The position numbers and the translations under genes were made by a program. Source: Amylostereum areolatum (taxonomy: Eukaryota; Basidiomycota; Agaricomycetes; Russulales; Stereaceae). Taken from it: a DNA stretch of 64,000 nucleotides. Every line of letters starts with the position of its first letter. Positions within the stretch are counted from its first letter, which is position 1. The stretch lies in contig SAXG01000053.1 in NCBI GenBank assembly GCA_012932865.1, forward strand, positions 270,770-334,769, given 5' to 3'. The notes under the pieces are model-generated. The model was not told where the DNA came from. It searched no databases and was given only the letters and a program-made list of their open reading frames with translations. Of the stretch, positions 24,319 through 35,586 are shown in pieces.

Positions 24319-25047
24319 CGCTGTCCACGCGCATGTGTATGTAGCTATGTTCAATCGAGAAGGAATGACTCGCATCTGTGTCGATCACGCCCTTTTGCTC
24401 CTCGACGGTGCGAGTGCGCGCCGCTCTCGCCGAAGGGTGCAACTTTTCAAAAGGATGGATAGTATGTATGGGCGAGGCAGGGAGATATGGACAGGGCGAC
24501 GAGGTAACTGTTACTTACGATACGGATAACGGATAGGGGGACGGGCTACGGGGTGGGTAGCGGACATATGTGCAGTGCAAGACAGGATCAGCGAGAGCAA
24601 AGCAGGTAAACTGGAAATAGTAAACGATTTTTCGCCGCGAGGGGACGGGACGTGTGTTATGTGGTAAAAAGAAGGACGCCGTCAGCGTCGGAAGAAAGGG
24701 AGGGACGTCGGGGCGTAACGGGACCGCCTGCAAGAAACGGGTTCGGGGAGGATAGGAGGGAAACCGTGGGGTTAAGGAGCGTACAGTAAAGTATGGCGCA
24801 CTGCGCGGGAAAATAGAGCCGTCGGCGTGGAAGGAGAGTGGGGTGAAAAAGGACAGGGGTACAGAGGTGGAATATACACAGCAGAAAGAGAGAAGTCATT
24901 TTAGGAGAATCAAGGTCGCAGTGACACGGCGAGACGGGGAAGAGCATCAAAAAGGCGATGGATAGGCACAGCGGGAGGAAAAGGGCGATGTTGTCGAGGA
25001 AGGCGCGGCTCGGGGAGGACAGCATCGAGGGAGAAAGACGACACCCT
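24319..25047. other. Convergent intergenic region
   Basis: 3' flanks of the TFIIIA-like gene (+) and Clr2-like gene (-). Reading frames here are short and of random composition. No gene supported. Confidence 0.5.
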
Positions 25048-26038
25048 TCAACCGAACACGCGATAGTCCTTGGCCATGATCGGCTTCTCGACGGGCCTCG
25101 ACACCCTCCTCCTCGTCGCCTGCCTCCGCTCGCCCTCGCCCTTGACCTTCTCCTCCTCCCCATACAACCGGCTCGTGATCGCGCCCTGGTCGCTCGAGTG
25201 TGCGCAGTACCGGCACCAGCACGCCGTCCTCCGCCCGTTCATCAGCCAGATCGCGTGCGGCGCGAACTCCTGCGGCGACCGGAACTTGAACAGCTTGCGC
25301 TTGCGCAGGCCGGGCGCGCCGAACAGGTAGGCGTCGAACCGCGCGTTGGCCTCGTCGCGCGCGTTCCCGGCCTTGTCGAACCAGAGCGTGTAGCCCGCGG
25401 GGAAGTCGGAGAGCGTCCACGCAGGGCCGTGGCCAGCTGCAACGGCGCGCGGGGCGGTCAGCGGCGCCGAACGGGGCGCGCGGACGACGCGGGGAGGGGT
25501 GAAGACGCACCTGAGGGGTCCTTCCTGAGCACATGCACCGCGAGCAAGCCCCCGACCTCGTGCAGCCACTTCTCGTACCGCTCGCTCTTCGGGTCCGCCG
25601 GAAAGTAGTACGCGAAGTCGCCGTCCGCGTCCTCCTGGCGCGTGCGCAGGCTCCGCGCGGGCACGCACGCCGCGTCCCCGTCGCTCGTCCGGAGCGTGAT
25701 CGCGTTGCGGTCGACGCTGAAGTCCCCGTTCCCCGCCCGCCCATCCGCCGCGCGTGGTGTGGTCCCGGCGGAGCACGGACGCGTCCACCGTCGTCGGCGT
25801 CGTGATGCGGGAGAGGACGATGGCGTCCAGACGCGACGCGCCCCCCGCGCGCGGCGGACGCGGCGGACGCGGCGGCGGACGCTCGGGCGGCGGCCTTGGA
25901 CGCGGACGCGGACGCGTTCATGGCTTTGATGCGTCGATGGCGCTCCACAGCGGCCGGGTCGAGTGTGGAGGTGGAGGCGGTGGGGACGTCGTAGGGGTTG
26001 AAGCGGTTCATGGCCTTGGGAGAATGCAGAACTGGCAT
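25048..26038 (-). CDS. Cryptic loci regulator 2 (Clr2) N-terminal-like protein
   Basis: Probable chromatin-silencing factor; Clr2 is a subunit of the fission yeast SHREC complex. The N-terminus reads MPVLHSPKAMNRFNPYDVPT, then an Ala/Arg-rich run, then NGDFSVDRNAITL, FAYYFPADPKSERYEKWLHE, and after an intron near 25437-25512 a C-terminal part with FPAGYTLWFDKAG, DAYLFGAPGLRKRKLFKFRS, FAPHAIWLMNG and a CWCRYC cysteine pair. The arrangement FRSPxEFxPHxxWL plus CxCxYC is what I associate with the Clr2 N-terminal region. It ends MAKDYRVFG, TGA 25050-25048. Frame is broken twice in G/C runs (near 25841 and 25735). The protein is short (about 290 aa), so it is at most a Clr2 N-terminal relative. 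A start at 26011 (MNRFNPY) is possible. Confidence 0.5.
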
Positions 26039-27474
26039 TGATGGGGAGTTTTCTTCGACTTTTGATGGATAGGGGAGACAAGGGGCAGAAGAAACAAGGA
26101 TCTTGTGTACTTCTTTTCAGGGACTTGGTGGAGAGGGAGGGAGGGCCTTGTTGTGTTGAAGGGAGGGGTTGGGTAGATGGAGAAGGGAGACGCAAATGGG
26201 GATCAAGCGCGTTTCGGACCCGTGGGAATTGTGGACGCGACGCGGTTGTCGACTGCCGACAATGCAAATCGATGATCGCTCAATGTCACTTGGTATTCAC
26301 AAATGACTTGTGCTTCAACAGTTCCAATGCAATGCAAAGGGGTCAAGTTGTTTGAGTTGTTTGTTCAACTTGAGGATGGAGGTGGTGGTGAACGATAAGA
26401 AGGACGATGAACAAGGTGATCAGAAGTAATCACCAGAGGGAGAAATGGTATGATAGATTGTGGTGGTGGTTGGTGGTGGTGATGGTTGATTTGCAGGGCT
26501 GATTTCAAAACTGAAGCACTTGGGGGTAGGCTATTTCTGAAGTAGTAGAAGGGAGAATTCCACACAAGCAAGCAGGTATTTATATAAATCACCAATCAGG
26601 CACAGCTGAGTTTGAAATTTATGACTAAATGTATGTGATAAACCTATCACTAATGTCAAAATCTCATTGGTTGCATGAAAAAGGCTGTGCAGTTCTAGGC
26701 ATGGACAGAATGTTCTAGAAAATTCGAGAAGTGCCCAACTTGCTTAGTTGAACATAGACATTTATCCAAGAGCTGTTCAGCAAATTTGTATGCTACAAAA
26801 ATGGAAACTTTTTCTATAGGTCTGCAGAAGGTCGCATATGAATTCAATAGGAGGCCAACCTGCACCTTGATGAGAGGTGCATCCATTCAGCAGAAATGGC
26901 CATGGGCTTGAAGCTACAATGAGGTCCTGCAAGCACCCAGTACAGTGTAGGTTAGGCATATATGCACTCAACGATCCATGAACAATCGGATCTCTAGCAC
27001 CCAGATGTCATCTATGCTATGTGCATGGTATACGTAAAAATGTAGAAATAACTTCACATACCAAACCCTATGAAGTTGAATCCACCTGGCCCCACCTACC
27101 AACTCACCCTCACATCATCACCCCACACTCTAGCCAGTCCCTCTCCATGTGCTTCCACCTCCCCTTCGCAGCTCCAATCCTCCTCCCCGTCCACTCCTCC
27201 TCGCATCTCCGCCCAATCACTCGATCCGTCCCACGCGTCCCACGAGCTCCGCCCGTGGCGGATCCGGAGAGTGAGCGCGGGCACCATCGGCGAGCGCGGG
27301 AGGAGCGGAGCGGCGCGGACCGGCGCTTGCGGCTGGAGGCGTTGGAGGGCGGACTCGTGGGGGGGAGGAGCGGGAGGGGCGGCGAGGACGGCGGCGGGGA
27401 GTTCGGGGATACGCGTGGACGCCGTCCGCGCCGAGGGCGCCGTGCTTGCGCTCGGACTCGCCCGAGACCGCGGC
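26039..27474. other. Long AT-richer intergenic region
   Basis: About 1.4 kb between two minus-strand genes. Base composition drops clearly in GC from about 26,230 to 27,060 relative to both sides. It contains ggtggtggt/gatgat simple stretches (26377-26495) and no extended reading frame with recognisable motifs. It may be an old mobile-element remnant; no terminal repeats identified. Confidence 0.4.
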
Positions 27475-28579
27475 TCATCTTGAGATCGAACGAGCTCGAT
27501 CGGGAGCGCGAGCGCGTGCGGGCGGTGGCCGCCTGCGCGCGGGGATCTGCGCCTCGACGTCGTGCAGGGAGGCGGGGCCGGCGTCGTGCGCTTCGTCGTC
27601 CGAGTCCGAGTCCGAGTCGGAGGGGTGGTGGAAGAGCGGTTCGCGGTCGGCGGCGCCGACAAGGGAGGGTCTGGGCGTGTCGGAGGGGAGAGCGACGCCG
27701 GCGCCGGCGGAGCCCTTGACGATGGAGTCGATGAGCCAGAACTGGAGGACGTTCATGAGGATGGGGGAAGACGCCCATCGTGCTGCGGGCGGACGCGGTT
27801 GTGAGCGCAGGGGTCGCGGTGGAGAGGATGGGGACGCAAAAATGACCTGGACCGCGTTCGAGTGGCCGACCAGCTGGGAGCCAGGCCGACTTGAAGATGC
27901 CGGGCCAGATGAAGAAGAGGGCCGATGACGAGGAGCTTCATGGTGGTGAGCGCGACGACGTAGACGCCGGCCTGGCGGCCAGTACACCTTGGAGGGCGGG
28001 GAGCCGTACTGGCGGACTCGAACCTTGAGGTGGACTTTCTCGGTGAAGAGCCAGGTGAGGAGGTGGAGGATGAAGTAGATGATGGCGACGCCTGCGATGG
28101 AGACGAGTGAGCGGGGGGAAACGACGCGAGCGGGCGCGGGCGCGCACCGAAGGTGGTGTCGATGAGGAGTTGAGGAAGTAGTACACGCAGGCGTTCCCCG
28201 GAGCGTGCTGAGCCGACGTGGATATGAGGACGTTCGTGCCGTGCACGAACATCTGGCCGATGACCTGCTTGCAGACGTCGAACATCCTGGGGCAACCGGG
28301 GCGTTGAGGGCGCGTGGGCGCACGCAGACGGGGGATACGCACCATATTCGCCACGGCGCGTGGGGGTTCCCTATGGCGTTTGTAGACGAGGAGGCGATGA
28401 CGACGACGCCCATGACGGCTGCACGTCGCAAGGCGAAGATGTGGGGTGGGTGCGTGGACGGGAAGTCTGAGAGGACGCACGACGGCGCGGTTTTGCCGAG
28501 AGATACATGATTGGCGGTCGACGGGGAAGTCCTCGAGGGAACCTCCGTCCTCGATGGGTTCTGAGGCGTTGAGCGACAT
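27475..28579 (-). CDS. STIMATE/TMEM110-type vacuolar membrane protein, frame-broken
   Basis: Multi-pass membrane protein of the family that includes yeast YPL162c and animal STIMATE. Family signatures appear in order but in different frames: VYKRHREPPRAPWRIW, FDVCKQVIGQMFVHGTNVLIS, NACVYYFLN, VAIIYFILHLLTWLFTEKV, QYGSPP, RQAGVYVVALTTMKLLVIG, FFIWPGIFK, LVGHSNAVQVIF, and LMNVLQFWLIDSIVKGS. The C-terminus is an acidic Ser/Asp run (SDSDSDSDDEAHDAG), ending at TGA 27477-27475 after RARSISR. Start taken at MSLNASEPIEDG (28579). Several one-base shifts occur between 28,560 and 27,850, three of them within about 100 bp. Either unpolished consensus or a decaying copy. In animals the protein supports ER-plasma membrane calcium signalling; the fungal role is less clear. 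Confidence 0.65.
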
Positions 28580-29547
28580 AGCGGTGGTCGGCAGGATAGG
28601 GGATTGCGACACGTGACGGGCAGAGAGGCGCGGTTGCGCGGTTGGTAGCGCAAGTGACGAGGACGGGGCGGAGGCAAGCGCGCACCGGTTCGGCGCGGCA
28701 CGTTCGGTCGCGGTTCGGTGGTTATAGATCTGGTTCACTCTAAAGACACTGACCAAGCTGACGACTCGTTGAATGAGCGAAATTTGGCGTATTAGACGAA
28801 GGGTGTGTGGGCGATGAGGGATATTTATGATGGAGATGGGGGATGTACGCAGAACAGCCTAGCAGGCCGTGGAATGGCGCCGGCCGACACACATCGGCTG
28901 ACGGCAGGTTGGGAGAGAGAGAGAGGAGATCGCCAGTTGGGGTACTGTGAGGTCGTATTTATGCTGGAGCATGTTGGGTAGGAAGGGTGTACAAATAGAG
29001 GGATTGACCTGACATGAGGAATGGAACGCGTGCCAACGTATTACGACCCGATAGAGCGCCAGAGACAGAGCAGTTTACGGAAGTTGCAGCCCGTAGCTTG
29101 ATCCTGATACGGAAGCATCGTGGATTCAAATAACTCGCAAGTAACTCTGAAGGCATTGTGCTAGTCAAGCATTACTTGCGCTGGCAAGCAGTAATGACGG
29201 CGGCGGGAGTTTTAGGAGGAGCCTGAACGACAGTGTTGGTGGAAAGATATCGATCCAGAGAAACGTTTCTGCATGAATCTACTCCACGGAATACATACAT
29301 CTTCACTGCCGATGCATTGGTAGTAGAACAGAGTACGTGGTACGCGCTGTCCATTGAACAGAAACAAAGGCCAAAAGGCAAGTTAGTAAGTGTTGCTATC
29401 GCTTACGTAAAAGACTGTAGCTGTCTGTGTGCAATCGTAACAAGTGCGACGTTGCTCACCACGAACCCCCATCTCACATTCTCTCCCTTGTTTGTCTTCG
29501 GCCTCACCCATCCTTGAATTATCGTCGAGTTTTACTGAAGATCAGTA
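28580..29547. other. Divergent intergenic region
   Basis: About 970 bp between the divergent STIMATE-like and SEC18 starts, and it should hold both promoters. No supported gene or clear TATA box. Confidence 0.5.
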
Positions 29548-32335
29548 ATGAGCGCCCTGTTTGGACGAAGTCGACCCCCAACAACAACCTCCCGGGCGGG
29601 GCTCATCTCCGTACTCCAGGGTCCCCGATGGATCCCACATCCTTGCCTCTGGCCGAGGCGGCGGACATCGCGTAGCAGCACCAAGATACGTGACGCAGGG
29701 CGCTACGGAGAAACGGTCTTATGCGCCGTCGTCAGGATCAACCGAGTGTGCGTCCCGTCGTGTCGCATCCGCCCGTACTAACCCGCACACGCCTTCCCCA
29801 GTTTCAGCGTGCATCCAGCCCAAGCGACGCGTTCGCACTCACAAACTGCATCGTCGTGAACCCGGGAGATTCTTTAACAACGGCGAGCACGTCCTCATCA
29901 AGGGCGAGTTCGCCGTCACCGTCCGTGCGTTTCGCGCCGTCTTCGATCACGTACGCCCACTGACTCCCGGACCCGCACCGACACCACGGAAAAATACAAC
30001 GTGGCACGATTGGAGCCTCCGCGATGCAGCGCCAATGGATCGGCCTGTCCCCCTGGCGCACACCGTCACCGTGGAGCCCCTCCCGCGACCGCACACGCCG
30101 CCGCCCGCGCTCCTTCCCAGCTGTCGCGCTCGAGGTCGGCTTCAACCGTCGCCGGACACGAGTCCCCCACCGAGTTCTCCGCCGCGCCCTCGCGCGCCCG
30201 TCCTCCGGCGTATGCGGCGGCGTATTGCTCACCGTCGGCCGGTCTTCGTGATGGAGTTCACGGAAGCACAACCTAGCACAACGAGCGCGCGGAGTCGTCG
30301 AGCTCGCGGATGGGCAACGGGGCGATCCGCGCGGTGGGGGAGACGCACGGGGGATCGCGGCATCGTGATGGAGAAGACGGACGTGACGTCATGAAGGACC
30401 CAGTTCGCTGATCAGATCAGTCGAGCGCGAAAAAGTGCGTGGGCAGGTTCTCGTGGCGGACGGGGCAGGTGCTGATGCGTGCGTGGGCAGGGCGGCACCG
30501 AACGCGATCCTCGCGCCCAACTTCAAGTTCGAGGACATGGGCATCGTGGACTGGACCGGGTTCAGCGCGATCTTCCGGCGCGCGTTCGCGTCGCGCGTGT
30601 TCCCGCCCGGGACTCGTGGAGAAGCTCGGCATTCAGCACGTCAAGGGCATCCTCCTGCACGGTCCCCCGGTACGGGCAAGACGTTGATGGCGCGGCAGAT
30701 CGGGAAGATGGTCAACGCGCGCGAGCCCAAGATCGTGAACGGCCCCGAAATCCTGAACAAGTACGTTGGTGCGTCGGAGGAGAACATCCGGAAGCTGTTG
30801 CGGACGCGGAGAAGGAGGTGAGCGGCGTCGACATCCCCAGTTCGCGGGTGGCTAATGCCGCCCATAGTACAAGGAAAAGGGCGACGAGAGCGGGTGCACA
30901 TCATCATCTTCGATGAATTGGACGCGGTGTTCAAGAGCGTGGGTCGAACAACAGGGGACGGGTTGGCGACACAGTAGTGAACCAGCTGCTGTCGAAGATG
31001 GACGGTGTCGACCAGTTGAACAACATCCTGATCATCGGAATGACCAACCGGCTGGACATGATCGACGAGGCCTGCTCCGCCCCGGCCGTCCTAGAGGTGC
31101 GACATGGAGATCTCGCTCCCTGACGAGCACGGGCGATACCAGATTGAACATAACCCACACGGCCAAGATGCGTACGAACGGCGTCCTCGACAGCGACGTC
31201 AACCTCGACGAGCTCGCGAAGCTCACGAAGAACTTCTCCGGCGCGAGATCGGCGGTCTGGTCAAGAGCGCGACGAGTTTTGCCTCAATCGGCACGTCAGG
31301 TCGGGAGATGGCGGGCATCAGCGACGACGTGGAGAACTTGAGGGTGAACTTGGATGACTTTTTGAATGCGCTGGACGAGGTTCATCCGGCGTTTGTGTGT
31401 GTCCGAGGGAACTCCAGCAAGTTGTCCAGAACGGGATCATCACTTCGATCCTGTTGTCGACGTACGCGTTCTTCTTCCTCTCGTACTACTCGTACTAATG
31501 CTCACTTCTCCCCACTCGTGCAGGAGCTCCTTCGCACAGGCCAGCTCTCGTCGATCAAGTGCGCACGTCGGCGCGTACCCCTCTGTCAGCGTGTCTTGCA
31601 CGGTCCCTCTGGCAGTGGCAAGACCGCGCTCGCGGCGACGATCGCGCAGGCCCCGAGTCCCATTCATCAAGCTATCACGCCCGACAAACATGGTCGGCTT
31701 TCTCCGAGCAGCAGAAGATCCAGGCGTCTCGAAGGTGTTGCAGACAGCACCAAGTCCCCACGAGCGTAGTGTTCGTAGACAACATCGAGCGACTGCTTGG
31801 TTCGTTCCGCCTCCGGCTTCAGCACCTTCTCTTACTGACTCGAATGGGCAGATTGGCACACCTGTCGGACCCCGCTTCTCGAACTCGGTCCTGCAAGCAT
31901 TGATGGTTCTCATGGGCAAACGCCCGCCAAAGGTACGCGTTCCCTTCCCTCCCTTGATCACAGCTAACCTCTTCCCTAAGGGCCATCGCCTCCTCGTCAT
32001 CGCCACAACCTCCCTCCGTCCGATGTCCGACGACCTGGGTCTGTCTTCCTTCGACGCCGAACTGCGCGTCCCGCCCATCACGCGCCTCTCCGCGCTCGAC
32101 CGTGTCCTGGAGGCCGTCGAGCTCTTCCCCGCGCGCACTCGCGCAAAAGCGCCGTGGCGATGCTGCGGCAGACGGGCTGGACGACGAGAGCGAGGCTGAT
32201 CGGCATCAGAAGCTTTTGAGTACGGTGGAGATGGCGAGGCAGGAACCCGAGGCGGTTGCGGAGAGGCTGACGAGCGCGTTGATGGGGCTGGGATGTAGTG
32301 CGTGGACGATTTCGGGCTTGTTGGGAACACGATAG
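29548..32335 (+). CDS. SEC18: Sec18/NSF vesicular-fusion AAA+ ATPase, frame broken by many indels
   Basis: Hexameric ATPase that takes apart SNARE complexes after membrane fusion. Conserved pieces lie in the expected order but hop between the three plus frames: N-terminus MSALFGRSR then [10 protein letters not shown]-domain [45 protein letters not shown]1 [112 protein letters not shown]2 [57 protein letters not shown]. Introns are recognisable near 31460-31523 and 31935-31980. Differences from the family are overwhelmingly one- or two-base indels rather than substitutions. Since the gene is normally single and essential, consensus error is my first explanation and a recent pseudogene the second. 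Confidence 0.8.
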
Positions 32336-32990
32336 ATAACGACTGTCCTCTGTAACTCCTCAGAACACGATTGTATACATGCGGACTTGAACGTCGGGCT
32401 TTCCAAGCTAACTGCAGGCCTCAGGCTCTGAGGTAAGTTGGGACTTGGAGTCTTGGACTGTGGAGGCAAGGCGACCGGCCGGCGCTGGCCAATGGCCTAA
32501 GTCCGGGATCCGGAGGCTGCTGACCCATTCGCGTCCGATAGCGCTGACTCCGCCACTGGGAAAGACTGGCAAGGTTCCTCCTCACTACACATTACCAAAG
32601 AGAAAAAGGGCCCCGTCAATCAACCTGCAATTCACGGATCGTGTTGGATCATGGCGGTGATTACGGCTCATCATGTTTCTTCATATCAAACCGCTCGCCG
32701 CGCCAGGAACGACTTGCGCCATCTAACGCAGGCTAATTCGTCCGCCACAACACGAATGCACACGGTGCCGTCTGCTCTGTCAGCTACTTGCGACGACGTG
32801 GCGAAGACACCGCGTCGAGCTGACGGAGCTCCGTCTGTCTGCCGGCGGACGACGTCGACGCCGTCGAGGCGATCATCGTCGAGGATATTCTGCATAAAGC
32901 GGGTGCGATAATCGACTCCAACCACCCACAAACCCGTTCTCGAACTCGTTATTCAATCCTAACCTACATATCCGAAGCCTTCGAAACATC
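32336..32990. other. Intergenic region, SEC18/SDR
   Basis: 655 bp with only short unconvincing frames. The last 100 bp (ataatcgactccaacc... up to the ATG) is probably the SDR leader. Confidence 0.5.
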
Positions 32991-33984
32991 ATGGTCTCTC
33001 CAAACGCACGGGCCGCGATCGCCACCTTCAAGACCTCTGTCCCCCCTCCCCCTGTGCTCTTCGTCGGCGGACAGCGGGATCGAAGGCCACGCTTCTCCAA
33101 CTGCCGAGCACACGCCCCAGCCGAACATCTACGTCGTCGGCCGGAGCAAGGCCGCGGCCGCACCCCTCCTCAGCGCTACAGCCTCAACGCGACGGGGGCG
33201 CTGTCATCATTCGAACGGATACGGTGCGGTCCTAGGAAGTAGGAGCGGGTCGTGGTGCGGAGGTGGCGCGAAGGAGACGAAGCTGGATCTGCTGTACCTC
33301 TGGCCGGATTTATCAGTTTCGAAGGCCGACAACGTGAGTAGAAACTGTCGATCCCTCTGTGTACAGCAAAGACTACTGATCATGATTCTTCAGCGACCGA
33401 GGACGGGCTAGACGCGTCCATGGCTCTGCGCTATTACGGCCGCGGCTGCTATGCAACGTCGCTCCCCTCCTTTCGGCTGCCCCTTCCGCGCGTCGTCAAC
33501 ATCCTCGCCGGGGGACAGGAAGGCCCGATCGACACAGATGACCTCTCCCTCGCGCGGCCCGCAAACTACAGCTTCGCAAAAGCGGCGTCCCATCCGCGAC
33601 GATGTTGACGTTGTTCATGGAGCGCCTCGCCGCGGAGCAACGCGCATCAGTTTCGTGCACGTCTTCCGGGACCGACATATACACCGAAGTTCACGCGCGG
33701 GTCCAGCGGCGTGAAATACCTTTCATGCGATGGATCGTGTGCGCATGAGTGGGGTGTTTGCGAAGAGCGCGGTGGAGGCTGGCGAGCGTGCGCTATACAT
33801 CGCGCTGGCGACGAATTACGGGACGCAGGAGGCCGGGGACGGTACAGTGCGTTTGCTGAAACATAGATGGGGAAGACGCGGGAACGAGAAGGTTCTGAAG
33901 GAGTTGAGGGAGGAGGGAACCGGTGAGCTAGTATGGAAACATACGGAAGACGTCTTTCAGAAATTGCGGTCGGAGAGGATGTGA
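32991..33984 (+). CDS. Short-chain dehydrogenase/reductase, frame-broken
   Basis: NAD(P)-dependent oxidoreductase with a Rossmann fold. Pieces in order: MVSPNARAAIATFK; VLFVGG followed, in another frame, by SGI (the TGxxxGIG nucleotide site, damaged by an indel); NIYVVGRSKAAAAPLLS; KETKLDLLYLWPD; an intron at 33330-33392; ATEDGLDASMALRYYGR; VVNILAGGQEGPIDTDDLSL; NYSFAKAASH (Tyr and Lys of the YxxxK catalytic site as YSFAK); LFMERLAAEQ; then VFAKSAVEAGERALYIALATNY and a C-terminus EEVFQKLRS-like. Stop TGA 33982-33984. Frame changes near 33075, 33190, 33600 and 33650-33730. The family is common in mushrooms, and its substrates are mostly unknown. Confidence 0.7.
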
Positions 33985-34184
33985 GGTCGAGCTGTAGATT
34001 TTCATCTCTCGCTTCGTCATACTTCCACGTCATATACACATCTATACTTCAGGAACGGATCCAGCGCCCTACACACACAGAGGACATGGATTCCTTCGCC
34101 TATCCCGGAACCTCGTCTCCAGATTGAGGTTGTCATTTTCTTTGGTGAACTTGTACATCGTAAATGATTTCGCCTTCGGCATCC

Positions 34185-35130
34185 TTATTGATCGAACTGG
34201 CCGACTCGACGCAGCACTGGATAGTGCGTTTGTACCCAATCCAGAATGGGCCCGTGTAACGTGATTCTGGCACCTTGCCTGCCGCGTGCCGTATGGGGTG
34301 ATGGGTTCAACAATTTGAACATGGCGGGAACTGTGGTGTTCGGTAGTGCAGCCGGATGACTGAAGCGAGCTCCGGTTATTGTAGAAAAATGAGGAAAAGT
34401 AGGGGAAACGGCGTCGCTGAGATGATTCGCCGTGGACCGTACATTCGTGAGTCGAGGCAGGTCAATGTATTTGAGAGCGTCCAGTTCGGGGACGGGATGA
34501 GGTCAGCAGGAAGCGACAAGTCTGGAATACGACACGAGTATCCGTCATTGTGGGGTCCGAATGATTGATAGATGCGAGAACACGTACCCTCAGCCCGAGG
34601 GAAGCCAAATTCCGCTCCAAAGCGCTTCACAGAACGCGCGCAGCCGCCGTCCAGCGGTGATCTTTCTAGAGGGACGATTTCTACCAATTCGGGATTCCCC
34701 GCAACCATTTTCCAGATCTGCGGGTCCGAGTCTCGTCAGCCCACGACGAACGACAAATCGATAAGAGGAGTACTGAGTCTGACAGACTCACGGGATGATT
34801 TTTGGACGTGATGCGGGACTCGATGCGCAGGCGTCTCACATGTTTGAGACTCTCCACCAATGTCCTCAGAAAAAGAACTTCGTCCACGTCGCCGTCTGGC
34901 ATGCCCTCGCAAAGGGTGAATTCACGGACGTTCTCGCAAACGCGCTGCAAGTCGGGGATGTTGGGCACACAGTCCGCGAATTCCGCCTCGGTCCTGGCAC
35001 TATCGTCGTCGAACGCAGTTACATTATAATAACCGGTCGGCTTGTCGTTCTCGTATATGTGCTCCACGAAGCCGCCGAACTGGTTGATTATATCCTCGAC
35101 GTCGGCGGGCACTGAATCAGGCTCCTGCAT
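34185..35130 (-). CDS. Hypothetical F-box/LRR-like protein lacking an evident F-box
   Basis: Not firmly recognised. Exon 1 (MQEPDSVPADVEDIINQFGG ... VCENVREFTLCEG, FLRTLVESLKHVRRLRIESR) shows the repeating Leu pattern of the LRR part of mushroom F-box proteins. An intron (GTGAGTC...CCGCAG) ends near 34725, followed by IWKMVAGNPELVEIVPLE. A later segment, LDALKYIDLPRLTNV, is also LRR-like and runs open to TAA 34187-34185 (QFDQ). Joining the middle part needs one base less in a CCCC run near 34484-34487. No F-box is seen at the N-terminus, so the true start may lie in an upstream exon or the gene may be truncated. Confidence 0.45.
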
Positions 35131-35586
35131 GGACTGTTCGGCGTTAGACGGAAGAATGTTTGAGTGATACCTCGTAATGCAGAGACGGAGATGAGCTGGA
35201 GTGTAAAGGGAAGGCTGGAGGGGTGGATTGTGTGGTAGTACCCCTTCCCAGCGACCCTTCTATAAGTCTATGGCTGGGGTGGCAACGCAGGCGACACCGA
35301 ACGTTGCGACTGAAATGGCACAGCGAGGCACCTTTTTAGCCACCGTACGAAGCCCGAAATAAGCACGGAAACGCGCTCACCGTACTGAACACCGTATGGT
35401 TCTTACTTTGTGGCGGCCACGGGTTCAAAGAGTACAAGCCCGTGCCACTTGGAGATGGCATGCCACTCCAATCCGCCACTTTGAAGGCGGCGCGCTCGCA
35501 ACGGGGCAGAATGCAATGGCACCATCGATAAACAACAGACATCAAGATACAGACCGCACAAGTGACAACAAAATACCGATCAACCC
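35131..35586. other. Intergenic region
   Basis: 456 bp between two minus-strand genes; it should hold the promoter of the LRR-like gene and the eIF3m 3' UTR. A TATA-like sequence on the minus strand lies near 35259-35266 (tctataag on plus). Confidence 0.45.
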
